Assembly (NCBI GenBank): GCA_031374935.1
Contig: JANMHB010000077.1
Coordinates: forward strand, 44,234 to 108,233
Origin: JACMLX01 sp031374935
GTDB lineage: Bacteria; Gemmatimonadota; Gemmatimonadetes; Gemmatimonadales; Gemmatimonadaceae
Direction: 5' to 3'
DNA length: 64,000 bases
Part shown: piece by piece, positions 45,433-54,257 of the stretch
How the letters are laid out: the number at the start of each line of letters is the position of its first letter
How positions within the stretch are numbered: position 1 is the first letter of the stretch
Position numbers and translations under genes: made by a program
Notes under the pieces: model-generated
The model's input: the letters and a program-made list of their open reading frames with translations, nothing else
Databases searched by the model: none
What the model was told of the DNA's origin: nothing

Positions 45433-46257
45433 TCACGACGGCTTCTCCGGCAACACGCCGCGCGGAATGATGCCATCCGTCAGTGCGCGCACGGTGGCCG
45501 GATCGGTGATCGTCTCCTTGGCCGGGACAATCGCGCTCATCAGCGGTGTGGGTCGGGGCTTGATGCGCGCATCGATGAGATCGTCCGTTTCGTGCAGGTA
45601 CATATCGACCGAGGACGGCATCAGCGGGGCAGCCGTGCGCGACGCTTCGACATCCTGCAGGTGCCGCTCGGCGAGGGCCTTCATCTGCGACAGATACGAG
45701 GTGCGCGACCGGTTGAGCTGATCGAGATCGCTGGCAATCCGCTTGGCCATGTTGCGTGAATCCTCCACCAGCGAGCGCGCTTCCGCCTTGGCTTCGCGCA
45801 GCATGCGCTCGCATTCATCGCGCGCATCGCGGAGCAGTTCCTCGGACCGGTTCTTGGCGTCGGTGAGCAGCTTGTCGGTTTCGGCGCGTGTGTCCTGGGT
45901 CAGGCGATCCGCTTCGAGCCGGGCTTCACCAAGCGTCTTGTCCGCCTCGCTGCGCGCTTCCTGCAGCACGAGCCCGCCTTCCTTTTCGGCCTGTTCGCGG
46001 ATGTCTCCCCGGAGTTGCTGCGCGCTGACGAGGGCGTCGTTGATCGCCCGGTCGCGTTCGCGGAACGAGCGAATCTGATCGTGGAAGCCCCGCGCCTTGG
46101 TGTCGAGATCGTTGATCCGTCGAGCCAGCTCCTCGATCTCGTCGGCCACGCGCGACTTGAACTCGTCGACGCGCGCGCGATCGTACCCGCGCAGGGCGGA
46201 CCCGAACTCCCATCGCCGCACATCCAGCGGCGTCAGTCGAAATTGCTCGTCAGACAT
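45433..46257 (-). CDS. divIVA: DivIVA-domain coiled-coil protein
   Basis: A 274-residue DivIVA-family protein. The N-terminal membrane-binding/crossed-loop domain has TPLDVRRWEFGSALRGYDRARVDEFK, including F18 and RGYD (23-26). A long coiled coil runs to about residue 215 with heptad-like Leu/Ala/Arg/Glu repeats. The tail is Pro-rich. DivIVA marks negatively curved membranes at poles and septa in Gram-positive bacteria; its presence here beside a yggS-type gene mirrors the Gram-positive yggS/sepF-divIVA neighbourhoods. Its ATG follows the yggS stop with no gap. Confidence 0.92.
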   Translation of the reverse strand: MSDEQFRLTPLDVRRWEFGSALRGYDRARVDEFKSRVADEIEELARRINDLDTKARGFHDQIRSFRERDRAINDALVSAQQLRGDIREQAEKEGGLVLQEARSEADKTLGEARLEADRLTQDTRAETDKLLTDAKNRSEELLRDARDECERMLREAKAEARSLVEDSRNMAKRIASDLDQLNRSRTSYLSQMKALAERHLQDVEASRTAAPLMPSSVDMYLHETDDLIDARIKPRPTPLMSAIVPAKETITDPATVRALTDGIIPRGVLPEKPS

Positions 46258-46941
46258 TCAGCTCCTCGCTCCAAACAACACGGTTCCCAGGCGGACCAGT
46301 GTGGCCCCCTCTTCCACCGCGACCTCGTAGTCATTCGACATCCCCATCGACAGCACCCCCGCGTCCGGGTGGCCAGCCGCGCGCACGACGCGCAACGCGT
46401 CCCGGGCCCCCGCAAAGGCGCGGCGGATGCTGCTCGTGTCATCCGTATACGGTGCGAGACACATCACACCGACCACTCGGACCGCCTGCAATTCCGCGGC
46501 GTGCGACGCAAGGGCATCAACCTCCGCCGGTGACACGCCGCTCTTCTGCGCCTCCCCCGTCACGTTGACCTGAATCAGGACTTCGACCACCCGTTCCGCC
46601 TCTGCCGCCGCACTCTGCAATGCGTCGGCCAGACGTACGGAGTCCAGCGAATGCACCAGCGCGAAATGCGGCGCCGCCTTGGCCTTGTTGCGCTGCAGAT
46701 GGCCGAGCAGGTGCCAGCGAACCGCAGCACGAGTGGCCTGCATTTTCCCAAGTGCTTCCTGGACCTTGTTCTCTCCGACATCACCGATCCCCCACGCGGC
46801 CGCCGCTTCGACCGCGTCGACGCCGTGCGTCTTGGTGACTGCGATGATTTGCACCGACTGGCCGTGTCCGCCCCGCGCGCATGCTGCGTCGATCCGGTCC
46901 CGTACCTCCTGCACCCGCCGACCGAGCTCCGAAAACGCCAT
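46258..46941 (-). CDS. YggS/PLPBP-family pyridoxal-phosphate homeostasis protein
   Basis: A 227-residue TIM-barrel protein with PLP-binding K37 in IIAVTKTHG, the GENKVQEALGK segment and the C-terminal SMGMSNDYEVAVEEGATLVRLGTVLFG. It has no known enzyme activity and buffers PLP. It is placed directly before divIVA (no spacer) and 11 bases after the DUF2723 gene. The link of this family to division genes is seen in many bacteria. Confidence 0.95.
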   Translation of the reverse strand: MAFSELGRRVQEVRDRIDAACARGGHGQSVQIIAVTKTHGVDAVEAAAAWGIGDVGENKVQEALGKMQATRAAVRWHLLGHLQRNKAKAAPHFALVHSLDSVRLADALQSAAAEAERVVEVLIQVNVTGEAQKSGVSPAEVDALASHAAELQAVRVVGVMCLAPYTDDTSSIRRAFAGARDALRVVRAAGHPDAGVLSMGMSNDYEVAVEEGATLVRLGTVLFGARS

Positions 46942-46952
46942 AAGCTGTGAAT

Positions 46953-48950
46953 TTACTGGAGGTTACACGTGATATCAAGCAACGCGCCCGCCGCAGAATC
47001 GAGTGCCGCTCTCCCCTGCAGGGCCACCGTGGCGGCGAGTGCCGGGCACTGCACGATTCGCTGAAAGGCCTGCACCATGCCGTCCGGCGACGCCGCCGCC
47101 GGAACGGATGACAGCAGTCGCAGCCGCCGTGAACTCTCGAAGGCCTCTTCGACGCTGATGCGCGGAGGACAGACCTCACGCCGCATACCGACCTCGACCA
47201 TGCCAAGCCGACGCCAGCAGCTGACGCCGGCGATCCGGCCGATTTCGGCGCGCGTTGCCGATGGCACCAGAATCGTGAAGGCGATCGGGCCCTTCCGGTC
47301 GAGCTGACGACGGGCAAGGAAGCCCGCTCGCGCGACACCGGCGGGGGTGATCGTGGTATCGGCGACCAGCCCCATCGATCGCCAGGCGCTCTCGCGGAAG
47401 TACCAATTGGCCGGCAACAGGGAGGTGACGACGACCGAGACATCACGCCGGAGCGAGTCGATCGCCTGTCGATACCAGAGTGGATACGAGTCGTTGTCGC
47501 CCGCCGTGAACAGCAGCGCGCCGGCCGGTGTCTGTCGCAGAAACTCGGCGGACGTCGCCGTGGCCGCGACTTTGTCGGGCAGCTTGCTGCGGGTGATCGC
47601 ACGCCACGACCCGACCAGCATCAGGGCCGGAACGAGCGACGCCAGCAGCGCCGGTTTCGGCGCGTGTCGTGCGGCGACCCATGCGCCAGCGCCGATCCAG
47701 AGCCCCCAGCACCAGAAGGCGAGGGCAAAGAAGTAGTCGCGTTCACGCGCCTCGTGCGGTGCCTGCGCGGCGAGCACGCCGACGCCAAACGACGGGCCTG
47801 CCCTGAGATTGAGCTGCAGACACACGCCAACGGTGGCGAGCAGAAACAGCACCACGGCGATACGGGCGGTGATGCGGTGCGTCCGCCAGTGCGTCACCGC
47901 CCCGAGCGCCCCGAACGACGCGGCAGCCAGCGTGAATGGCGTACGCCACCACGACGGTGTCACGTCGTTCCACAGACTGAGCGCCACCTGCCAGTCCGCG
48001 TACTGCCCGATGTTGCCGAGCTGCAGCCAGAGCGGTGCCTGACGTGGCCAGAGCGGCGCGACGTCGTATTGCACCCGGGAAATGACAGCAAGCAATTTGC
48101 GCAGTGTGTCCGGGTCTCCCTGGTTCAGCCACGGGTCCACTCGCGCACGAACCAGCATCACGAGGACGGCCGACCATGCGAGGAGCGTGACGACCACGGC
48201 TGGCATGAGCCACCGGGTGCTGCGATCCGACAGCGTGGCCGTGAGCAACGCGACGGCGAGGCACCCGATGGCCAGCAGCCAGCGACCGTGGCTCAGCAAC
48301 GCGGTGGCCAGCACGAGTCCACCCGCGCCGGAGAGCGCGCGCCATCGCACCGTGCCATCGCGGCAGGTATTGGCGAGGAGCAGCGCGGCCGGTGCGGCGA
48401 CGAGGGCGCTCAGATGCAGCGGCAACGAAAGCGCCGCGAGGTATGCCACCGCGACCCTGGCGCGATCGCTGTCGTGCTGGTGCGCGTCCCACGCCGCCGC
48501 GAATTGCAGCGCGACACACAGGAGCGAAACGGCGTACACCTCGGTTTCGGTCGCATTCAGCCAGACAGTGCCCATCGCACCGGCCGAGAGTCCAGCCAGA
48601 ATGCCAACAATCCGTCGCGCCGAGATGCGAGCAACGAGCCAGGCGGCGACGCCGCAGGCGCCGGCAGTTGCCAGCGCGGACAGCAGCGTGCCCGCCTGGA
48701 CCGGTGAGAGTGCGGGCAACAGATGCCACAGCGTCGAGCCGAGTGCGACGTAGAGCGGCGTGCCTGGCGGGTGCGGGATACCGAGGGTGCCGATGGCCGT
48801 GGCGAACTCGCTGGCGTCCCAGAACGTGAGCAACGGTGCGCCGGTTGCCATGTACACCAACAGCAGGACGGCGCCGACCGTCAGGGCGGCGTGCGTGGCA
48901 TGTCGCGACTCACTCGAGCGGTGCGAATCGAGAGCGGACGGGTGGCGCAT
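46953..48950 (-). CDS. DUF2723 multi-pass membrane protein
   Basis: A 665-residue protein with about ten or more membrane segments in its first 480 residues. The first loop has LTFWDASEFATAIGTLGIPHPPGTPLY, with D45 and E48, the DUF2723 signature that resembles the acidic catalytic loop of GT-C glycosyltransferases. The eukaryotic relative TMEM260 is a protein O-mannosyltransferase. The C-terminal 200 residues are soluble and alpha/beta. ATG 48950 matches the start of the hydrophobic domain, and the longer frame to 49328 would overlap the divergent phosphatase gene. It heads the long minus-strand run. Confidence 0.88.
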   Translation of the reverse strand: MRHPSALDSHRSSESRHATHAALTVGAVLLLVYMATGAPLLTFWDASEFATAIGTLGIPHPPGTPLYVALGSTLWHLLPALSPVQAGTLLSALATAGACGVAAWLVARISARRIVGILAGLSAGAMGTVWLNATETEVYAVSLLCVALQFAAAWDAHQHDSDRARVAVAYLAALSLPLHLSALVAAPAALLLANTCRDGTVRWRALSGAGGLVLATALLSHGRWLLAIGCLAVALLTATLSDRSTRWLMPAVVVTLLAWSAVLVMLVRARVDPWLNQGDPDTLRKLLAVISRVQYDVAPLWPRQAPLWLQLGNIGQYADWQVALSLWNDVTPSWWRTPFTLAAASFGALGAVTHWRTHRITARIAVVLFLLATVGVCLQLNLRAGPSFGVGVLAAQAPHEARERDYFFALAFWCWGLWIGAGAWVAARHAPKPALLASLVPALMLVGSWRAITRSKLPDKVAATATSAEFLRQTPAGALLFTAGDNDSYPLWYRQAIDSLRRDVSVVVTSLLPANWYFRESAWRSMGLVADTTITPAGVARAGFLARRQLDRKGPIAFTILVPSATRAEIGRIAGVSCWRRLGMVEVGMRREVCPPRISVEEAFESSRRLRLLSSVPAAASPDGMVQAFQRIVQCPALAATVALQGRAALDSAAGALLDITCNLQ

Positions 48951-49108
48951 CAGAAACGGCGAACGGGAATCGGGAGTTGCGGCATCACGCGAGGTGTGAG
49001 CGAGAAGCGAGAGTCTGTCACCGACGCGCTGACATGTCGCGCGGGGCTGTGGCCTGGATGTGACGCCACCGCCTTTCGCCGGTGACGCCACCGATGCAGG
49101 ATAATGGC
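48951..49108. promoter_or_regulatory. Divergent promoter region with a 12-base direct repeat
   Basis: The 158 bases between divergent genes should hold promoters for both. GTGACGCCACCG occurs at 49060-49071 and again at 49082-49093, a start-to-start distance of 22 bases (about two helical turns), the second copy ending 15 bases before the phosphatase ATG. CTGTCAC lies at 49015-49021. The layout fits a tandem binding site for a regulator. No protein can be named from this alone. Confidence 0.4.
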
Positions 49109-50650
49109 ATGGACCGTCGAATCTTTCTGGGAGACCTGACCCGGTACGCCGCCACCTGCGCCGCGGGGCCGGCCATCGAACGCCTCTCGCGTCGGCTGCG
49201 GTTTGCGGAGAATCCGTTTGCGCTCGGTGTGGCGTCCGGCGATCCGCACGCCACTGGTGGCGTGCTGTGGACGCGGCTCGCCCCGCGGCCCCTCGATGCC
49301 GACTGGGGCATGGATGGCGTCCGCACACGCGTCGCGTGGGAAGTGGCAGACGATGAACAGTTCAGTCGCATCGTCAAGCGCGGCATGTACACTGCCGCTC
49401 CGGAACTCGGATACTCCGTGCACGTCGAGGTCGACGGCCTGACGCCGGATCGGTGGTACTTCTATCGCTTTCGTGTCAGCGACATCGTCAGCCCCACCGG
49501 CCGATTGCGCACGACACCGGCAGACGGCGCGCTGACGCCATTGCGGTTTGCCTTCGCCTCATGCCAGCACTACGAGACGGGGCTGTTCACCGCCTACCAG
49601 CACATGGCCGCCGAGGAGCTCGACCTGGTGGCGCATCTGGGCGACTACATCTACGAGTACGCCGGGATCAACGGCCGTGTGCGCAAGCACGAGGGCTTCG
49701 AGTGCCGGTCGCTGGATGAGTATCGCCGTCGCTACGCGCAGTACAAGCTCGATCCGCTCCTGCAGGCGGCGCATGCGCGCGCGCCGTGGGTGGTGACGTG
49801 GGACGATCACGAGGTGGACAACAACTACGCCGGCGAGATCGGCGAGAACGTCTACGAATCGGCCGAGCAGATGCGCGCGCGCCGGGCAGCGGGCTATCAG
49901 GCGTGGTGGGAGCATCAGCCGGTGCGGGTGCCACGTGCCGCGTCCTGGGCCGACTTGTCCATCCGACGCTCGATCGAGTGGGGAGCGCTGGCGAAATTCT
50001 GGGTGATGGATACGCGACAGTTCCGGAGTGACCAGCCCTGTGGCGATGGAAATCAGCGCATTCCATGCGGTGCGTGGGGTGACCGAGGTGCCACCGTCCT
50101 CGGTGACGCGCAGGAACGGTGGCTGTCGGACGGTATTGCACGGTCGACATCGAAGTGGCAGGTGCTGGCGCAGCAGATCATGTTCGCGCCGCCGTCACGC
50201 GAACCGATGGCTGGCGAGAGCGTCTACATGGATCCATGGAGTGGGTATCCTGCGGCGCGTGACCGATTGCTGAGCGCCATCGGGACGCGCGCCGCTGGTC
50301 GAACGGTGGTGCTGACGGGCGACATCCACAGCAGTTACGTGCAGGACGTGCGCCTTGGCTTCGACCGTCCGGATCGTCCGATCATCGCGACCGAGTTCGT
50401 CGGCACCTCAATCTCATCCGAAGGTGATGGTGCGGATCGGTCGCCGTTCTTTCCGCCCGAGGCGGAGGCGAAGCGGCAGGAGGTGCGGTGGCACAATCAC
50501 CGTCGCGGCTATGTCTCGTGCACGGTGACGCCATCGGACTGGCGGGTCGACTACCAGCTGGTGGCGTATGTCTCGCGGCCGGACGCACCGAAGCTCACGG
50601 GGTCGTCCTGGCGGTGTGAGCATGGCCGACCGGGGGTCACCCGGCTGTAG
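49109..50650 (+). CDS. PhoD-like alkaline phosphatase/phosphodiesterase, Tat-exported
   Basis: A 513-residue metallophosphoesterase. The start MDRRIFLGDLTRYAATCAAG has the RRxFL twin-arginine pattern, so folded export is likely. An N-terminal Fn3-like domain (about 30-140) precedes the catalytic domain. Metal-ligand blocks are FASCQHY, HLGDYIYEY, WDDHEVDNNYAGE and LTGDIHSSYV. PhoD enzymes are Ca/Fe-dependent and release phosphate from mono- and diesters. ATG 49109 is preceded by AGGA at seven bases; earlier ATGs at 49094 and the frame start at 49082 fit less well. Confidence 0.93.
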   Translation: MDRRIFLGDLTRYAATCAAGPAIERLSRRLRFAENPFALGVASGDPHATGGVLWTRLAPRPLDADWGMDGVRTRVAWEVADDEQFSRIVKRGMYTAAPELGYSVHVEVDGLTPDRWYFYRFRVSDIVSPTGRLRTTPADGALTPLRFAFASCQHYETGLFTAYQHMAAEELDLVAHLGDYIYEYAGINGRVRKHEGFECRSLDEYRRRYAQYKLDPLLQAAHARAPWVVTWDDHEVDNNYAGEIGENVYESAEQMRARRAAGYQAWWEHQPVRVPRAASWADLSIRRSIEWGALAKFWVMDTRQFRSDQPCGDGNQRIPCGAWGDRGATVLGDAQERWLSDGIARSTSKWQVLAQQIMFAPPSREPMAGESVYMDPWSGYPAARDRLLSAIGTRAAGRTVVLTGDIHSSYVQDVRLGFDRPDRPIIATEFVGTSISSEGDGADRSPFFPPEAEAKRQEVRWHNHRRGYVSCTVTPSDWRVDYQLVAYVSRPDAPKLTGSSWRCEHGRPGVTRL

Positions 50651-50750
50651 GGCATCGCGCCACGCGACGGCGACGCTCGGCTCCTGCGCTGGCACCATGG
50701 GTGGCCCGCGATCATGTTTGCGGAACGCCCCCATGACCGAGGAGTCTCCG

Positions 50751-52106
50751 ATGACTGCCACCGCGCCGCAGCCCGCACCGCTGGCCACTTCGCACGATGA
50801 CCGACTGGACGCGTTGTGGATGCCCTTCACGGCAAACAAGGCCTTCAAGGCGAGGCCGCGGCTCCTGGTCGGTGCGAAGGACATGCACTACGTCGCGGAG
50901 GACGGCCGGCAGATCCTGGATGGCGCGGCCGGGCTCTGGTGTGTGAACGCCGGGCATTGCCGCGCGCCCATCGTGGCTGCGGTCCAGCAGGCAGCGGCGA
51001 CGATCGATTTCGCACCGGCATTTCAGATGGGCCATCCAGCGACCTTTCAGCTGGCGACTGAACTGACGGCGCTGATGCCGGGCGACATCGACCGGGTGTT
51101 TTTCTCGAACTCAGGATCGGAAGCGGTCGACACCGCACTCAAGATCGCGCTCGCCTACTGGCGCGCGCGCGGCGAGCCACAGCGGACGCGACTGGTCGGA
51201 CGGGAGCGAGGCTATCACGGGGTCGGCTTCGGCGGCATCTCGGTGGGCGGCATCGCCACGAACGCTGCGGCGTTCGCCGGACAGTTGCTGCCGCACGTCA
51301 GTCATCTGCCGACGACGCACGACCCGTCCCGCAATTCGTATTCGCACGGACAACCGGCGGCTGGCGCGGAGTTGGCGGACGGATTGCTGTCGATCATTGC
51401 CGAACATGGCGCGGACACGATCGCAGCCGTGATCGTCGAGCCGATGGCGGGATCGACGGGGGTGCTGGTGCCACCGGTCGGATATCTGGAACGGCTCCGG
51501 TCGATCTGCGATGCCCATGGCATCCTGCTCATCTTCGACGAAGTGATCACGGGGTTCGGGCGCCTTGGTGCCCCGTTCGCCGCGCAGCACTTCGGCGTCA
51601 CGCCCGACATCATCACGATGGCGAAAGGACTGACCAACGCGATGATTCCGATGGGTGCAACGGCGGTGCGGCGCGAGATTCACGATACGATCATCGGCGC
51701 CAGTGCACGCGGCATCGAGCTGTTTCACGGCTACACGTACTCGGGGCATCCGATCGCCACGGCGGCGGCACTGGCAACCCTGAAGCTGTATCGCGACGAA
51801 GGGTTGTTCGAGCGGGCGGCCGCGATGGCACCACTGTGGGAGGAGGCGGTGCACTCGCTGCACGGCGAGCCGCACGTGACCGACATCCGCAACATCGGCA
51901 TGGTTGGTGCGGTCGAGATGGCGACTCGCGACGGGCTGGCCGGCGCCCGCGCCATGGATGCGATGAATGCCTGTTTCTGGCAGGAGGACCTGCTGGTGCG
52001 GATCACCGGCGAGATCATCGCGCTCTCGCCGCCACTGATCATCAGTGCCGATCAGGTCGGCGAGATCATCGCCCGGGTGCGACGGGTCCTGCGCAGCATC
52101 GCGTAG
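50751..52106 (+). CDS. Omega-amino acid:pyruvate aminotransferase (class III)
   Basis: A PLP-dependent class III aminotransferase of 451 residues. The Schiff-base lysine is K292 in MAKGLTNAMIPMG, the cofactor aspartate lies in IFDEVITGFGRLG, and SNSGSEAVD and YHGVGFGG are present. The FxWMPFT-type start (LDALWMPFTANKAFK) and GLWCVNAGH are typical of beta-alanine/omega-amino-acid:pyruvate enzymes. ATG 50751 has GAGGAG six bases upstream and is preferred over ATG 50733. It is 100 bases after the phosphatase gene. Confidence 0.92.
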   Translation: MTATAPQPAPLATSHDDRLDALWMPFTANKAFKARPRLLVGAKDMHYVAEDGRQILDGAAGLWCVNAGHCRAPIVAAVQQAAATIDFAPAFQMGHPATFQLATELTALMPGDIDRVFFSNSGSEAVDTALKIALAYWRARGEPQRTRLVGRERGYHGVGFGGISVGGIATNAAAFAGQLLPHVSHLPTTHDPSRNSYSHGQPAAGAELADGLLSIIAEHGADTIAAVIVEPMAGSTGVLVPPVGYLERLRSICDAHGILLIFDEVITGFGRLGAPFAAQHFGVTPDIITMAKGLTNAMIPMGATAVRREIHDTIIGASARGIELFHGYTYSGHPIATAAALATLKLYRDEGLFERAAAMAPLWEEAVHSLHGEPHVTDIRNIGMVGAVEMATRDGLAGARAMDAMNACFWQEDLLVRITGEIIALSPPLIISADQVGEIIARVRRVLRSIA

Positions 52107-52115
52107 CCGCTCGCG

Positions 52116-52469
52116 TCACTTCGCTGCGATCCACATCCGCCCCGCGACGAGTAGCAGCAACACCGCGAAGGCGCGCTGCAGTTCGCGTGAGGGAACCTCC
52201 AGCGCGATCTTCGCACCAATCAGCGCGCCGAACAGGAGACCGGGTGCGAGCAGGAGCGCCGCTCGCAGGTCGAGCGAACCGGCCCTGTAATACTGCCAGG
52301 CGCCCAGCGCTCCCACCGGCAGCAGCAGCGCCGCGAGCGACGTGCCGGTTGCCGTCTTCTGCACCATGCCGGCGAAGAAGACCAGGGCCGGTACGATCAC
52401 GATTCCGCCACCGATACCGAACAGTCCGGACAGCAGCCCGGCACCGAGGCCGATCAGAAGAAACGGCAT
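52116..52469 (-). CDS. Short TauE/SafE-like membrane protein
   Basis: A 117-residue protein with about four hydrophobic helices. It begins FLLIGLGAGLLSGLFGIGGGIVIVPAL, the glycine-rich signature of TauE/SafE permeases, and later has GTSLAALLLPVGALGAW. Full-length permeases have two such halves (about 250 residues), so this is a half-size member that must dimerise if it is a transporter. The stops of this gene and the aminotransferase face each other across 9 bases. Confidence 0.85.
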   Translation of the reverse strand: MPFLLIGLGAGLLSGLFGIGGGIVIVPALVFFAGMVQKTATGTSLAALLLPVGALGAWQYYRAGSLDLRAALLLAPGLLFGALIGAKIALEVPSRELQRAFAVLLLLVAGRMWIAAK

Positions 52470-52502
52470 GATCCGCAGAGTTGGGGAGTCGGGAGATGCG
52501 GA

Positions 52503-53495
52503 TCAATCAAGCGCGACGAGCATCTTGCCGGTGTTCGCACCAGTGAAGAGGCTCAGGAACGCGTCAGCGGTGTGCTCGATGCCGTGGACGATGGTTTCGC
52601 GCGCACGGAGGGTGCCCTGATCCAACAGCGTGCTGACTTCGGCCTCGAACTCCGCGCGCTGCGGCTCGAAGTCGGAGACGATGAAGCCCTTGATGGTCAG
52701 GCGCTTGCCGATGATCATCGCCATGTTGCGCGGGCCAGGCGTGGGTTCGTTGTAGCCCGAGATGGAACCGCAGGCCGCGACGCGACCGAACGGCCGAAGC
52801 GCCGTGATGGCCGCCTCCAGGTGTTCGCCGCCCACGTTGTCGAAGTAGACATCGATGCCGTCCGGGGCGGCGGTCTTGAGCTGGCGATACACATCACCAT
52901 CGCGATAGTTGAAGGCGGCATCGAATCCGAGTTCATCGCGCAGCATCCGCACTTTCTCCGCGGAACCGGCGCTGCCAATGACGGTGCATCCGCGCAATTT
53001 CGCCAGCTGGCCGGCGATGATGCCAACGCCACCCGCGGCGCCGGAGATGAAGACGCGATCACCGGCCTTCACATCAACGAGCCGCAGTCCGGCCCAGGCG
53101 GTAAATCCCGTGACGCCGAGCACGCCGAGCCACGCCGACGCCGGCTCGACGCGCGCATCGAGTCGGCGCAGGTAGCGCGGGTCGGCGACGTAGTACTCGC
53201 GCCAGCCCATCATCGACAAGACACGATCACCGACGGCGTATCCGGCGGCCCGGGAGGCGACCACCCGACCGACCGCCCCTCCTTCGAGTGGTGCGCCCAC
53301 CTGAAACGGGGGCACATACGATTTCACGTCGTTCATCCGACCACGCATGTACGGGTCGACGGACAGTACGTCGTTCCTGACCAGCACCTGTCCCTCGGCC
53401 GGTTCGTCGATCTCCGTCGACACAAGGGCGAAGTTGGCGGCGACAGGGAGCCCGCTGGGGCGTGAGGCGAGATGGATTTCGCGGCTGATTGGCAC
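52503..53495 (-). CDS. MDR-family NADP-dependent oxidoreductase (leukotriene B4 reductase/CurA type)
   Basis: Zinc-free medium-chain dehydrogenase/reductase that reduces enone-type double bonds with NADPH. The domain order is a GroES-like catalytic part (NDVLSVDPYMRGRMND) followed by a Rossmann part with ISGAAGGVGIIAGQLAKLRGCTVIGSAGS. The segment FDNVGGEHLEA and a C-terminal TGANTGKMLV are also family typical. The start is uncertain: GTG 53495 gives 330 residues and matches family length; the frame continues to 53645, where it would meet the divergent reductase gene. It is a divergent unit with the gene at 53668. Confidence 0.88.
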   Translation of the reverse strand: MPISREIHLASRPSGLPVAANFALVSTEIDEPAEGQVLVRNDVLSVDPYMRGRMNDVKSYVPPFQVGAPLEGGAVGRVVASRAAGYAVGDRVLSMMGWREYYVADPRYLRRLDARVEPASAWLGVLGVTGFTAWAGLRLVDVKAGDRVFISGAAGGVGIIAGQLAKLRGCTVIGSAGSAEKVRMLRDELGFDAAFNYRDGDVYRQLKTAAPDGIDVYFDNVGGEHLEAAITALRPFGRVAACGSISGYNEPTPGPRNMAMIIGKRLTIKGFIVSDFEPQRAEFEAEVSTLLDQGTLRARETIVHGIEHTADAFLSLFTGANTGKMLVALD

Positions 53496-53667
53496 GGGGA
53501 TCTCGGAAGAGGCGAAGAGGGTGCGAGCAGGAACGCTAATTGCTTGATCTGGCCCCGCGACGCCAGGTCCCAGGCACGGTCGGAAACAGCACTGGGTTTC
53601 CGCTTCCGAGGCAGGTACCATAGCGTGATCGAGCAGAATTGACATGCCATTGCACTCAGGAGTGCCC

Positions 53668-54195
53668 GTGCGGCCACGAGTATCCGTCTACATCGCGACC
53701 AGTCTGGACGGCTTCATCGCGCGCGATGACGGCGACCTGGACTGGCTGGCCGACGTTCAGGACGCCGGGGGGAACGACTACGGCTACAGTGGCTTCATGT
53801 CCACCGTGGATGCCGTGCTGCTGGGTCGCGCGACCTACGACGCCGTTCGCACGTTCGACGCCTGGCCGTTTGACGGCAAGCGCGTGATCGTGCTCACCAA
53901 TCGGCCGCTGCTCCCGGCCGTCGGTGAATCGGCGTACGCGGGCGCTCTCGGTCCGCTGATGGATCGACTCGGCAGCGAAGGTGTGCAGCGCGTGTATCTG
54001 GACGGTGGCGCGACGATCCGTCAGGGCCTCGACGAGGGCATCGTGGACGACATGACGCTCTCGATCGTGCCGGTACTGCTCGGCGCAGGCCGACCGTTGT
54101 TCACACGCGGATTGCCTGGCAGCCTCTGGACGCTGACCGGTGCAGAGAGCCATCCGACAGGGCTGGTGCAAGTGCGCTACGAACGACGTGCGTAG
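53668..54195 (+). CDS. DHFR/RibD C-terminal-fold reductase
   Basis: A 175-residue protein of the dihydrofolate-reductase-like superfamily (RibD C-terminal domain). It begins PRVSVYIATSLDGFIARDDGDLDWL, the standard entry, and later has VDAVLLGRATYDA and VYLDGGATIRQGL, the NADPH-binding glycine region. Substrate is unknown; such stand-alone YwjB/YyaP-type proteins are common. GTG 53668 has AGGAG five bases upstream and is preferred over ATG 53644. Confidence 0.85.
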   Translation: MRPRVSVYIATSLDGFIARDDGDLDWLADVQDAGGNDYGYSGFMSTVDAVLLGRATYDAVRTFDAWPFDGKRVIVLTNRPLLPAVGESAYAGALGPLMDRLGSEGVQRVYLDGGATIRQGLDEGIVDDMTLSIVPVLLGAGRPLFTRGLPGSLWTLTGAESHPTGLVQVRYERRA

Positions 54196-54203
54196 GTCTC
54201 GCG

Positions 54204-54245
54204 GGCAGCGCGCGATGCCCCGCAACCGGGACATCGCGCGCTGCC
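54204..54245. terminator. Bidirectional stem-loop between convergent genes
   Basis: An 18-base-pair inverted repeat (54204-54221 with 54228-54245) with a 6-base loop lies between two convergent stops. The single mismatch is C/A on the plus strand but G/U on the minus strand, so the hairpin is slightly stronger for the minus-strand transcript. No T tract follows on either side. Confidence 0.7.
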
Positions 54246-54257
54246 GGAGCTGACGCG

